This document shows, one piece after another, positions 50,585 to 58,953 of a stretch of 64,000 nt of DNA (position 1 is its first letter; each line of letters starts with the position of its first letter). The notes beneath the pieces were generated by a model. It saw only the letters and a list, made by a program, of their open reading frames with translations. It made no database searches and was not told the origin of the DNA. The stretch comes from Paenibacillus sedimenti (GTDB lineage: Bacteria; Bacillota; Bacilli; Paenibacillales; NBRC-103111), in contig NZ_JACVVD010000002.1 of assembly GCF_014534655.1 (NCBI RefSeq), positions 1-64,000 on the forward strand, in the 5' to 3' direction. Both the position numbers and the translations under genes were made by a program.

Positions 50585-52219
50585 TCATGCCAGGGTGACG
50601 ATACGATCTGCCGTTCGAATCGCAAGCGCAACTGTAGTCAACGTTGGATTTCCGGACCCAATGAATGGCAAAACGCTGTTGTCGGCCACATAAAGTCCGG
50701 AGATGCCGTGAACTTGACCGTACCTGTCCGTGACTGAGGTCGAAGGATCGTCACCCATACGGCACGTACCCGAAGTGTGATGCAAATCTCCGGTAGGTAC
50801 AAGGCAGATTTCACCCAAGGTGATATCGGCAACGGAAGAAATCCGCTTTACAGACTCTACCATCTTAAGAATTTCGGCTTGTTCCGCTTCACTAAATGAA
50901 AAGTGCACTTCAATTTCCGGTACTCCGTATTCATCTTTTCTGTCAGGGTTTAGTACGACCCTGTTTTCATACCGAGGATCAATCTTGCCAAAACATTGGA
51001 GAAGAATCTCCAGATCCTCCAAGAATGGTTTTTCTTGAGATGATGGATACCAATCAAAACCGCTCGGTCCCATCAGACGGATCTGATACGGCTTATCCGG
51101 AGTCGCAGTAATTAAAACCCCGAGAGTTCCCGGAATATCCGTGAAATCTCTCCGGTTTACTTTTCCGGGAGCAAGCATAAAAACTTGATTTGTCATATAA
51201 TGGCCGACCGCTCCTCCCTGGATGCCAGAATGAAGCAGCAACCGCGGAGTTTCATACGTACTCGCCGACAATACGATCGTTTTTGCTTTAAGAATATAAG
51301 AACGCATATCCGGAGACATAACCTTAACGCCGGTTGCTTTCCCCTGATCGAACAGCACTTGAACGGCACGGGCGTTTATAGCCAAATCGAAAGGTCTAAG
51401 AAATAAAGCTTTAGCAAGGAGAGAAAAAGAACTAAAAAAAACATCCGCATGAACTTCCCCGAACTTTGTCGGATGAATATCGGCGGCTATCGGCATATAT
51501 CTCGATTCGGGAAAACCGCCTTGCTGCAGACGATCCAGCAATATCTCCGTTAACGTTGACCCTCTGGCATATTCGTCGGTGACATTCATGACCCGCTCGG
51601 CAATGTCATAATAGGTTTCCATTTCACGAATCGGGACCGGCCAACCCGGAAGCAGAGACAAAATCAAGCGAGAAGCAACTACATCCCAGAATACGGTCCT
51701 TCCCCCAAGACAAATAACCTCTCTTGCCCCTATAAACTCCGGATAGGATCCTTGCAATGGTTTTGCTATGTACCGGTAATATTGCTCAAGACGTGTACGA
51801 TTCATCATTGGAAGGTTGCGGCCATGCGTTGGCATTACAATGTCTCCTCTTTCAATAATGCCAATCCGCTTACCATTGTTCCGCCACTGTTCGCACAGTC
51901 TCCAGAGCATGGTTCCTCCTCCGGCACCTGTACCAACAATCAGAACATCGTATTCGTTTTCCGCCATCGTTTCCAATGAAGTCAAAGGAATCCAATTTTC
52001 GATATATTCCGGTGGTGTGTGACAAGTCGGAGGAATCGCAACTGGCCCTATGTCCGAATCGATGAAGAAAGGAAGATTCACCGTTTTTTCGGCAATGTTC
52101 TGATCTGGGCTTTCGATGGATGGATTAAGTGTTATGAGATCATCAATCGATACACGCTTTTGAGCCGCGATGATTCGAAGTGTATCGTTGTTTCGAGCAA
52201 CCCATATTTTCAATGCCAT
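50585..52219 (-). CDS. GMC oxidoreductase with N-terminal LysM domain
   Basis: A 544-residue protein. Residues about 3-50 are a LysM module (IWVARNNDTLRIIAAQKRVS, then LITLNPSIESPDQNI). Residues about 88-540 are a GMC flavoprotein: FAD motif VLIVGTGAGGGTMLW (about 92), the flavin-binding region near GGRTVFWD, HHTSGTCRMGDDP (about 474) and the C-terminal GNPTLTTVALAIRTAD. GMC enzymes oxidise alcohols, sugars or sterols. LysM binds glycans containing N-acetylglucosamine, but no signal peptide is visible, so where it acts is unclear. No cytochrome or small subunit is adjacent. Confidence 0.83.
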   Translation of the reverse strand: MALKIWVARNNDTLRIIAAQKRVSIDDLITLNPSIESPDQNIAEKTVNLPFFIDSDIGPVAIPPTCHTPPEYIENWIPLTSLETMAENEYDVLIVGTGAGGGTMLWRLCEQWRNNGKRIGIIERGDIVMPTHGRNLPMMNRTRLEQYYRYIAKPLQGSYPEFIGAREVICLGGRTVFWDVVASRLILSLLPGWPVPIREMETYYDIAERVMNVTDEYARGSTLTEILLDRLQQGGFPESRYMPIAADIHPTKFGEVHADVFFSSFSLLAKALFLRPFDLAINARAVQVLFDQGKATGVKVMSPDMRSYILKAKTIVLSASTYETPRLLLHSGIQGGAVGHYMTNQVFMLAPGKVNRRDFTDIPGTLGVLITATPDKPYQIRLMGPSGFDWYPSSQEKPFLEDLEILLQCFGKIDPRYENRVVLNPDRKDEYGVPEIEVHFSFSEAEQAEILKMVESVKRISSVADITLGEICLVPTGDLHHTSGTCRMGDDPSTSVTDRYGQVHGISGLYVADNSVLPFIGSGNPTLTTVALAIRTADRIVTLA

Positions 52220-52614
52220 GACTCCTTTTTCACTCCTTTACATCTGAAGGCTACGCCAAATTTAGTTTATGTAAGGGATACACGGAATAAGTCCGACAAT
52301 ACTTACTTATCATGTTAAAGCGGCGGGACTGTTCCTATCATCTGGCATGCAACCTTATAGAACTTTCTATGGACATTCCGCCAGGTTCTTCTTCAGATCC
52401 TACAAATGATGGAGAAAAATGGGCAAAAATCTCATCGATACCGATAGAAAACCGTGTTACGTCCAGTTGCCTTATTAACTTGATGCGTAGGGGGGACTAC
52501 TTAGTTCCCCCAAACACCTTAGATCTCTCCGGTACGACTCTTAGCATTGTCCGGTTTTGGCTGCTTTCTTTCCCCCTTATACTGAAGAGGCAACAATCAA
52601 AGGGAGGTATTGAA
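52220..52614. other. 395-bp leader region before the sugar uptake operon
   Basis: It separates the divergent GMC gene and the first binding-protein gene. A GGGGGGACT-actt-AGTTCCCCC hairpin lies at 52490-52511. An open frame from 52312 runs into the binding-protein gene but lacks a start signal. No convincing promoter pair was found. Confidence 0.5.
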
Positions 52615-54306
52615 TTGAAAAAAAGAAAAGCGCTTACAACGTTAACGGCTGTTTCTTTATCGATCGCCATGCTCGCGCTCAGTGCTTGCGGTACAGATAC
52701 AGCGCCTGCGGCAACGCAAACCGATCAGCCGAAATCGACGGACACCAAAGCCACCGGGCAACCTGCGACGAAAAAAGATCCGGTAACCTTCACTTACTTT
52801 CTGAATGCGCCCGGAGATAACGTGCCTGAGCATACCAAGTTGGGCGATATCATCACGGAAAAGACAGGCGTCACCATCAAATATGAGCGTCTTGTCGGCG
52901 AAATCGAGCAGAAGCTCGGGGTTATGATCGCCGGCGGCGATTACCCGGACCTCATATATGGCGGGGATAAAATGTTTAAGCTGGTCGATGCGAAAGCGCT
53001 GATCCCGCTCGAGGATTTGATCGAGAAGCATGCGCCGAACCTTAAGAAGATTTACGGTCCTTATTGGGATCGCATCAAAGCGGCGGACGGACATATCTAC
53101 GCGCTGCCTTACGCGGCCCCGACCGGCAAGCCGAATAAATGGGTAAATGCGGCGTTCTGGGTACAGAAGCAGGTGCTGAAGGAAGCCGGTTATCCGAAAA
53201 TTACTACATTCGACCAGTATACGGCGCTGCTTCGGGATTATGCGAAAAAGCATCCGAAGATTGATGGTGCGGATACGATTCCTTTTGAGATTTTGACTTA
53301 CGACTGGCGCAACTTTACGCTAACAACGGCTATGCAGTTCCTGGCTGGAGGACCGAACGATTCCCGGGCTATGGTCAATCCGGAGACGAATCAATTGACG
53401 TTCTACCAGACGGACGAGAACATAACGAAGAAGTACTATTCCAAACTGAACGACATGTATAACGAAGGCATGATCGATAAAGAGGCATTCGTCATGAACT
53501 ATGACCAATACCTGGCGAAGCTGTCCAGCGGCCGCGTACTTGGCATGTTCGACCAATCCTGGCAGTTCCAAGACGCTACAGCCGCGCTGAAGCAGCAGGG
53601 CAAGCTCGATCAAATGTACGCTCCGCTGCAATTGACGTTTGACGAAAGCATTAAAGGCGACTACCTGGATACGCCCATGATGAATTACGGTTTCGGCTTC
53701 GGTATTTCCGTTACATGTAAAGATCCTGTTCGCGCGATTCAATTCGCAGATTTTATGGCTAGCGACGAAATGCAGATACTGAAAAATTGGGGCGTGAAGG
53801 ACCAAGACTACAAAGTGGACGACAAAGGCCGTTTCTACCGCACGCAAGAACAACGTGATTTCTTTAAAGTGAAGGAAAATTCCAAAAACTGGAGCGGTGA
53901 AGTCCTGTACTTCTGGCCGGGTTCTGCAGGCACCTTACCTGACGGCAACAACTACGATCCGGGCTTTCAGCCTGAGGAAATCGCAGCCGGTTACACCGAA
54001 ACAGATAAAGCGATTTTGAAGTCGTACGGTGCTATGACGTATGAGGATTTGTTTAATCCGCCGAACCTGAAGCGGAAGTACTTCCCGATCTGGAGTATTG
54101 AGCTTTCGGATAAAGCGAAGGTTTTCGACCAAAAGCTTAACGACATTAATAAAAAATACCCGCCGCAAATGGTCGTAGCCAAGTCCAAAGCTGACTTCGA
54201 CAAGAGCTGGAACGATTACGTCGGAGCAGTCAATAAGTTGGATGTGGCAGGCTGGATGGATGAGCTCACTACAAAGGTGAAAGAGCGTCAGGAGAAATGG
54301 AAGTAG
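52615..54306 (+). CDS. Extracellular sugar-binding lipoprotein 1 (LplA-like)
   Basis: A 563-residue solute-binding protein. The start is TTG 52615 (MKKRKALTTL), after AGGGAGGT. The signal ends in the lipobox LALSAC, followed by a Thr/Ala-rich linker; the binding domain begins at VTFTYFLNAPGDNVPEHTK (about 60). Segments such as LTTAMQFLAGGPNDSRA and LSSGRVLGMFDQSWQF recur almost unchanged in the second binding protein at 58954. It belongs to the large Paenibacillus family that feeds LplB/YtcP-type permeases with oligosaccharides. The ligand is unknown. A hairpin follows its stop. Confidence 0.88.
   Translation: MKKRKALTTLTAVSLSIAMLALSACGTDTAPAATQTDQPKSTDTKATGQPATKKDPVTFTYFLNAPGDNVPEHTKLGDIITEKTGVTIKYERLVGEIEQKLGVMIAGGDYPDLIYGGDKMFKLVDAKALIPLEDLIEKHAPNLKKIYGPYWDRIKAADGHIYALPYAAPTGKPNKWVNAAFWVQKQVLKEAGYPKITTFDQYTALLRDYAKKHPKIDGADTIPFEILTYDWRNFTLTTAMQFLAGGPNDSRAMVNPETNQLTFYQTDENITKKYYSKLNDMYNEGMIDKEAFVMNYDQYLAKLSSGRVLGMFDQSWQFQDATAALKQQGKLDQMYAPLQLTFDESIKGDYLDTPMMNYGFGFGISVTCKDPVRAIQFADFMASDEMQILKNWGVKDQDYKVDDKGRFYRTQEQRDFFKVKENSKNWSGEVLYFWPGSAGTLPDGNNYDPGFQPEEIAAGYTETDKAILKSYGAMTYEDLFNPPNLKRKYFPIWSIELSDKAKVFDQKLNDINKKYPPQMVVAKSKADFDKSWNDYVGAVNKLDVAGWMDELTTKVKERQEKWK
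52625..52638. promoter_or_regulatory. cre-like site in the start of the binding-protein gene
   Basis: The minus-strand reading TGTAAGCGCTTTTC matches 12 of 14 positions of the CcpA consensus TGWAARCGYTWNCW. It would act as a roadblock within the first codons, as known for several catabolic genes. Confidence 0.45.
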
Positions 54307-54321
54307 CCATACACTAAACAT

Positions 54322-54363
54322 AACGGTGCAGGGCCATGCCGCTCGGGTAGCCCCTGCACCGTT
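54322..54363 (+). promoter_or_regulatory. Intercistronic hairpin after binding protein 1
   Basis: AACGGTGCAGGG and CCCTGCACCGTT form a perfect 12-bp stem. Only three T follow, so it is probably a partial terminator and mRNA stabiliser that lowers permease expression relative to the binding protein. Confidence 0.7.
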
Positions 54364-54396
54364 TCATTGTTCGTAAGCCAAGGAGGATTGAGGAAC

Positions 54397-55356
54397 ATGG
54401 ATCTTGTCACTGAAAAGGCTGCCGCAGAGCCCAAGCGCAGATCGAATAGCGGGTCGGCCTTCAGACGGCTGAAGCATCAGAAACTGCTGCTGCTCATGTC
54501 GGTACCTTTTGTCATCTACGTCATCGTGTTTAACTATGTTCCGATTTGGGGCTGGCTGATGGCTTTCCAGAATTATAAGTTGGGCAGCAGCATTATGCAT
54601 AATGAATGGGTAGGTCTGGACCATTTCAAAGAGCTGTTCCAGGACGATGCGTTTATCCGCATTATGCGTAATACGCTGGCGATGAGCTTGATCAACCTTG
54701 TGTTCGGTTTCGTCAGTTCGATCGCTCTTGCTTTAATGCTGAACGAAGTGAGGCGGATGTTTTTCAAACGTCTCGTCCAGACGATCAGCTATTTGCCGCA
54801 TTTTATCTCATGGGTCGTTGCTGCGAATCTGATCATGACGATGCTCTCCTTGGATGGCGTGGTGAATCGTGTATTGCTTAAGCTGCATCTGATTCAAGAG
54901 CCGATTCTGCTGCTGTCCAATCCGCACGCGTTCTGGTGGGTCATTGGGGCTTCTAACGTATGGAAGGAAGTCGGTTGGAGCGCCATTATTTATTTGGCCG
55001 CGATGTCGATGATCGATCCTGCGCTTTATGAAGCGGCCAGTATGGACGGTGCGGGAAGATTCCGCAAAATGTGGAGTATCACGCTCCCGGGCATCCGTCC
55101 TATAATTATGATTCTGCTCATCATGAGCATCGGGCATATTCTTGACGCCGGTTTTGAGCAGCAGTACTTGCTTCAGAACAGCATGGTGACCGACTTCGCG
55201 GAAACGATCGATATTTTCGTCTTGAAATACGGAATTAATTTATCGCGCTATTCCTTTGCGACCGCTGCGGGAATTTTTAAATCCGTCATCAGTATTGTGC
55301 TGCTGATGCTGGCGAATCAAGCGGCCAAGCGGCTGGGACAAGAAAGACTTTATTAG
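54397..55356 (+). CDS. Sugar ABC transporter permease (LplB/UgpA-type)
   Basis: A 319-residue permease with six predicted helices. The start at 54397 (MDLVTEK) follows AAGGAGG by 10 nt. The N-terminal part KLLLLMSVPFVIYVIVFNYVPIWGW is typical of LplB-like permeases. The EAA loop is LYEAASMDGAGRFRKMWSITLPG (about 223-245; key part EAASMDGAGRF). It forms the channel with the next permease. An ATPase gene is not in the operon; such transporters usually share MsmX-type ATPases coded elsewhere. Confidence 0.9.
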   Translation: MDLVTEKAAAEPKRRSNSGSAFRRLKHQKLLLLMSVPFVIYVIVFNYVPIWGWLMAFQNYKLGSSIMHNEWVGLDHFKELFQDDAFIRIMRNTLAMSLINLVFGFVSSIALALMLNEVRRMFFKRLVQTISYLPHFISWVVAANLIMTMLSLDGVVNRVLLKLHLIQEPILLLSNPHAFWWVIGASNVWKEVGWSAIIYLAAMSMIDPALYEAASMDGAGRFRKMWSITLPGIRPIIMILLIMSIGHILDAGFEQQYLLQNSMVTDFAETIDIFVLKYGINLSRYSFATAAGIFKSVISIVLLMLANQAAKRLGQERLY

Positions 55357-55374
55357 AAGCAGGGGGCGGCTGTT

Positions 55375-56295
55375 ATGGGACTTGTGAAGATGAGATTAAA
55401 AAAGAATGGCATCGGCGATACGGTCTTCGATTCCATTAATGCGGTGCTGCTTCTCTGCCTGATGATCGTTACGCTATATCCATTCATCAATACGGCGGCG
55501 GTTTCGCTCAATCAAGCGACGGATACGACGCTGGGCAGCACGTTTTTATGGCCTCGCAAACCGACCTGGTATAACTATCAGACGATTTTTAAAGATCATA
55601 CGATATATCACGCTTTTCTGATATCTGTACTGCGTACGGTGATTGGCACCGTGACCAGCGTGTTTTGTACGGCGATGCTGGCGTATACGATCAGCCGCAA
55701 GGATTTTGTGCTGCGGAAGCCGATCTCGATGATTTTTGTGTTTACGATGTATTTTAGCGGCGGATTGATTCCGGTCTACATGCTGATCAAAAACGTTCAT
55801 CTGACGAATTCGTTCTGGGTGTACATCATTCCCGGGCTTGTCGGCGCATTTAACCTGATTGTCATCCGTTCCTCCATTGAAGGCTTGCCGGAAAGCCTGG
55901 TGGAATCGGCCAAAATGGACGGTGCGAACGATTTTACGGTGTTTATCCGGATCATCTTGCCGCTCAGCATGCCGGCGATCGCGACAGTCGCTCTGTTCGT
56001 TGCCGTCGGGCAGTGGAACAGCTGGTTCGATACCTTTTTATACAACTCTTCGAAAATCAATCTGTCCACGCTGCAGTATGAACTGATGAAAAAGCTGCAG
56101 TCCGCCAATCTCAGCATTGGGGGATCGGCCACATCCGCATTCGTGAACAGCAAAAATATGAGCTCTAACATCGTCACGCCAACTTCGATACGCGCTGCGA
56201 TAACGATGCTTGCAACAGTGCCGATTCTTGTCGTGTATCCGTTTCTGCAAAAGTATTTTGTGAAGGGCTTGACGCTGGGCGGCGTAAAAGAATAA
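55375..56295 (+). CDS. Sugar ABC transporter permease (LplC/YtcP-type)
   Basis: A 306-residue permease. The hallmarks of the LplC/YtcP group are LYPFINTAAVSLNQ near the start, FTMYFSGGLIPVYMLIKNVHL (about 123-143), the EAA loop LVESAKMDGANDFTVFIRIILP (about 180-201) and the C-terminal PFLQKYFVKGLTLGGVKE. It pairs with the preceding permease. The ribosome binding site is CAGGGGG. Confidence 0.92.
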   Translation: MGLVKMRLKKNGIGDTVFDSINAVLLLCLMIVTLYPFINTAAVSLNQATDTTLGSTFLWPRKPTWYNYQTIFKDHTIYHAFLISVLRTVIGTVTSVFCTAMLAYTISRKDFVLRKPISMIFVFTMYFSGGLIPVYMLIKNVHLTNSFWVYIIPGLVGAFNLIVIRSSIEGLPESLVESAKMDGANDFTVFIRIILPLSMPAIATVALFVAVGQWNSWFDTFLYNSSKINLSTLQYELMKKLQSANLSIGGSATSAFVNSKNMSSNIVTPTSIRAAITMLATVPILVVYPFLQKYFVKGLTLGGVKE

Positions 56296-56380
56296 GGATG
56301 CGGCGGTAAAAGTATGCTAAAATTAACATAAATTCATGAAAACGGATTCAACTTATCTTCACCCCGCAGGAGGTCTCCTC

Positions 56381-58204
56381 TTGAACTTACGAACGCTCAT
56401 CATGCGCTGGAACAATTTGCGGCTTAGGAATAAGCTGCTCTTTCTTTACTTTGTCGCTGTATTTTTACCCGTCATGATCACCAACGCAGTCTTTTATCAA
56501 ATAACGGCAGAAAATGTGAAATCGCAAAAAATTTCCGACCTGAATCATGCTCTGGAGACGAACAAAGATAATTTTCGCAAGGTGATTGACGGTATTATCG
56601 GAATCTCCGCCGTTCTGTATACGGATAGCGTGCTCAGCGATGCGTTGGATAAGCGGTATTCGAGCACAAATGAGATGCTGACCGCCTATAATGAAATTCT
56701 GAACAGCTCCGTCAACCAGTTCGTGCCGATCAACAAGCAATTCTATAACGCCTACCTCTATACAAATAACGATTCGTTGATTTCTTCAGGTGTACTGCGG
56801 TTTATCGACAGAAAGACGGAGAATGAAGAATGGTACAGGCGTTTACAGGCGAGTCCGACAATCGGAGAACTGCATTTGTATACGAACAAACCGGGTGGCA
56901 GCGGTAATATGGGTACTCCTGCGGGCAAGCAAGATCAGGCTTTTCTCAGCGTAATCAGGAAACTGGATTTTTTCCGCAAGAGCGAGTCCTATACGAAGCT
57001 ACTAAAGATCGATATTTTGCCGCAGTTCGTCAAAGAGACGCTTGAGGACAGCGCTTTTGAGGGGAAGATTTACCTCGTTAACGAGGAAGGCACGGTGGTA
57101 TACGCATCCAGCCAAAGCGATGTGCCGCTAAAGGAGCAGATGCAAGATGAACGCAGCCTGGTTCTCTCCAGCCGTTTCGATCGCGTGAATTACTTGAAGG
57201 GCTGGCAGATGATCGGCATTTATCCGAAAGGGCAACTCATCGGGGCATTGACCAAATCCCGGCTGTCCTTTGTATACCTGACCTGCGCTAACTTAATCGT
57301 GCCCAGCCTGATCATTATGGTGCTGTCCCGTTCTCTGAATTCACGGATCGTTCTGCTGTGGAAGCAGATGAAGCTGGTGAAGAACCAGCATTTTACCCCG
57401 CTGCGCGTGGAACAGGCGAATGACGAGATCGGGCAGCTGACCGAGGAATTCAACCGGATGACGATTCAAATCAGTGAGCTGATCCGCGACGTGTATGTGG
57501 CCGAGCTCGATCGCAGGCAAGCGCAGTTGAATGCTTTGCAAAGTCAGATCAATCCTCATTTTCTCTTTAATACGTTAGAAACCATTCGCATGAATAGTCT
57601 GGTCAAAAACGAGCCGGAAACGGCTGCCGTTATTAAAAGACTCGCCCGCAGCTTCCGCCGTTCATTAACATGGGGCAACGACTGGATTCCGATTCGTGAG
57701 GAGATGGAATTTATCCACGACTTTCTGGAAATTCAGAAGTTCCGTTTCGAGCACCGGCTTACTTACGAGATGAAGATCGACGAGGAAGTTCTCGATGTTT
57801 ATGTACCCAAGATGAGCCTGCTGCCGATTGTTGAAAACGCATGCATTCATGGCATAGAGGGGCTTGAAAAAGCTGGTTTCATTCACATTCGAGGCTTTAG
57901 CTCAGACACAAGCGTAAGGTTCGAGGTCAGTGACAATGGCGTCGGGATGAGTGCGGAGAAGTTGGAAGCGCTGCTTGACTCACTTCAAAGCGACGGGGGG
58001 AATCACGGTGACCATGTTGGATTGCGAAATGTACATAACCGGCTGAAGCTCAGTTTTGATCGGGAATTTAAGATCGTGTTTACTTCCGGGCCGGGAGAAG
58101 GAACGACGGTTCAGGTTAGCATTCCGAAGAGTTCAGGCAGGGACCAAACAACGTTAAGCGATGGGAGGAACACGCATGTATCGCACACTTCTGGTCGAGG
58201 ATGA
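56381..58204 (+). CDS. Sensor histidine kinase, YesM-like
   Basis: A 607-residue membrane kinase. The start is TTG 56381, 7 nt after AGGAGG; an ATG at 56336 has no ribosome binding site. A first membrane helix (LLFLYFVAVFLPVMITNAVF, about 20-40) and a second near 305-325 flank an extracellular sensor domain. HAMP, then the His-kinase internal region with QINPHFLFNTLETIRM (phosphoacceptor His) and the ATPase with PIVENACIHG, SDNGVGM and HVGLRNVHNRL follow. It likely senses the transported sugar or binding protein state. The response regulator overlaps its end by 29 nt. Confidence 0.9.
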   Translation: MNLRTLIMRWNNLRLRNKLLFLYFVAVFLPVMITNAVFYQITAENVKSQKISDLNHALETNKDNFRKVIDGIIGISAVLYTDSVLSDALDKRYSSTNEMLTAYNEILNSSVNQFVPINKQFYNAYLYTNNDSLISSGVLRFIDRKTENEEWYRRLQASPTIGELHLYTNKPGGSGNMGTPAGKQDQAFLSVIRKLDFFRKSESYTKLLKIDILPQFVKETLEDSAFEGKIYLVNEEGTVVYASSQSDVPLKEQMQDERSLVLSSRFDRVNYLKGWQMIGIYPKGQLIGALTKSRLSFVYLTCANLIVPSLIIMVLSRSLNSRIVLLWKQMKLVKNQHFTPLRVEQANDEIGQLTEEFNRMTIQISELIRDVYVAELDRRQAQLNALQSQINPHFLFNTLETIRMNSLVKNEPETAAVIKRLARSFRRSLTWGNDWIPIREEMEFIHDFLEIQKFRFEHRLTYEMKIDEEVLDVYVPKMSLLPIVENACIHGIEGLEKAGFIHIRGFSSDTSVRFEVSDNGVGMSAEKLEALLDSLQSDGGNHGDHVGLRNVHNRLKLSFDREFKIVFTSGPGEGTTVQVSIPKSSGRDQTTLSDGRNTHVSHTSGRG

Positions 58205-58916
58205 AAGGAAAATGAGGGAAGGCTTGAAACGTATCGTTCCCTGGAATGAGCATGGCTTTCACTTATGCGGCGATGTGGAGAACGGCCGTGAAGCACTATC
58301 TTTTATCGAACAGGAAAAGCCCGATCTCGTGATTACGGATGTGCGGATGCCCGTGCTGAACGGACTGGAGCTTATGATGGAGGTATCCGGCCGAATTGAC
58401 TGCCAATTTATTTTCATCTCCGGCTTCAGCGAGTTTGAATACGTGAAAGTAGCGCTTCGTTACGGGGCCATCGATTATTTGTTGAAGCCGCTTGATGAGG
58501 ATCAACTGGTGGAGGCTTTGACCAGAGCGAAGCAGCGATTGGACAGGGAGGCCGCCTTGTATACGCAGCCGCAGTCTTCGAGCTCTGTGAACGACGCAGT
58601 CAATGAGGTGATTGCGTATATTAGGGACAAATATAACGATCATCTTACGATCAAAGAAATCGCCGGCAGGCTGTACATGCATCCGATCTATCTAGGCCAG
58701 TTGTTCAAGAAAAAGACGGGCGTTTATTTCAATGATTACGTCCATCAAACCCGGGCCCAGGAAGCGCAGCGGCTGCTGCAGGCCACGTCCAAAAAGGTGT
58801 TTGAAATCGCTATGGAAGTGGGCTACAGCGACTGCGACTACTTCGTTCAGCAGTTCAAAAAAGCGACCGGCTACACGCCTTCCCAATACCGGACTCATGC
58901 ATGCAGGATAACCTGA
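58176..58916 (+). CDS. Response regulator with AraC-type DNA-binding domain, YesN-like
   Basis: A 246-residue regulator from ATG 58176, 7 nt after GGGAGG. The receiver (1-120) has ED near the start (LLVEDERK), Asp54 in LVITDVRMPVLNG and Lys in LLKPLDE. The C-terminal AraC domain (about 145-245) has two helix-turn-helices (LTIKEIAGRLYMHPIYLGQLF and VFEIAMEVGYSDCDYFVQQF). At 246 residues it lacks the long middle region of many YesN proteins. It probably activates the uptake operon in response to the overlapping kinase. Confidence 0.9.
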   Translation: MYRTLLVEDERKMREGLKRIVPWNEHGFHLCGDVENGREALSFIEQEKPDLVITDVRMPVLNGLELMMEVSGRIDCQFIFISGFSEFEYVKVALRYGAIDYLLKPLDEDQLVEALTRAKQRLDREAALYTQPQSSSSVNDAVNEVIAYIRDKYNDHLTIKEIAGRLYMHPIYLGQLFKKKTGVYFNDYVHQTRAQEAQRLLQATSKKVFEIAMEVGYSDCDYFVQQFKKATGYTPSQYRTHACRIT

Positions 58917-58953
58917 TAGATAGGAGGAAAATCTGCTGCAGATAGGAGGGTAC

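Noticed and set aside
52312..52614. 101-residue N-terminal extension of binding protein 1
   Set aside because: It would bury the signal peptide and lipobox. The TTG at 52615 has a strong ribosome binding site and gives a normal lipoprotein start.
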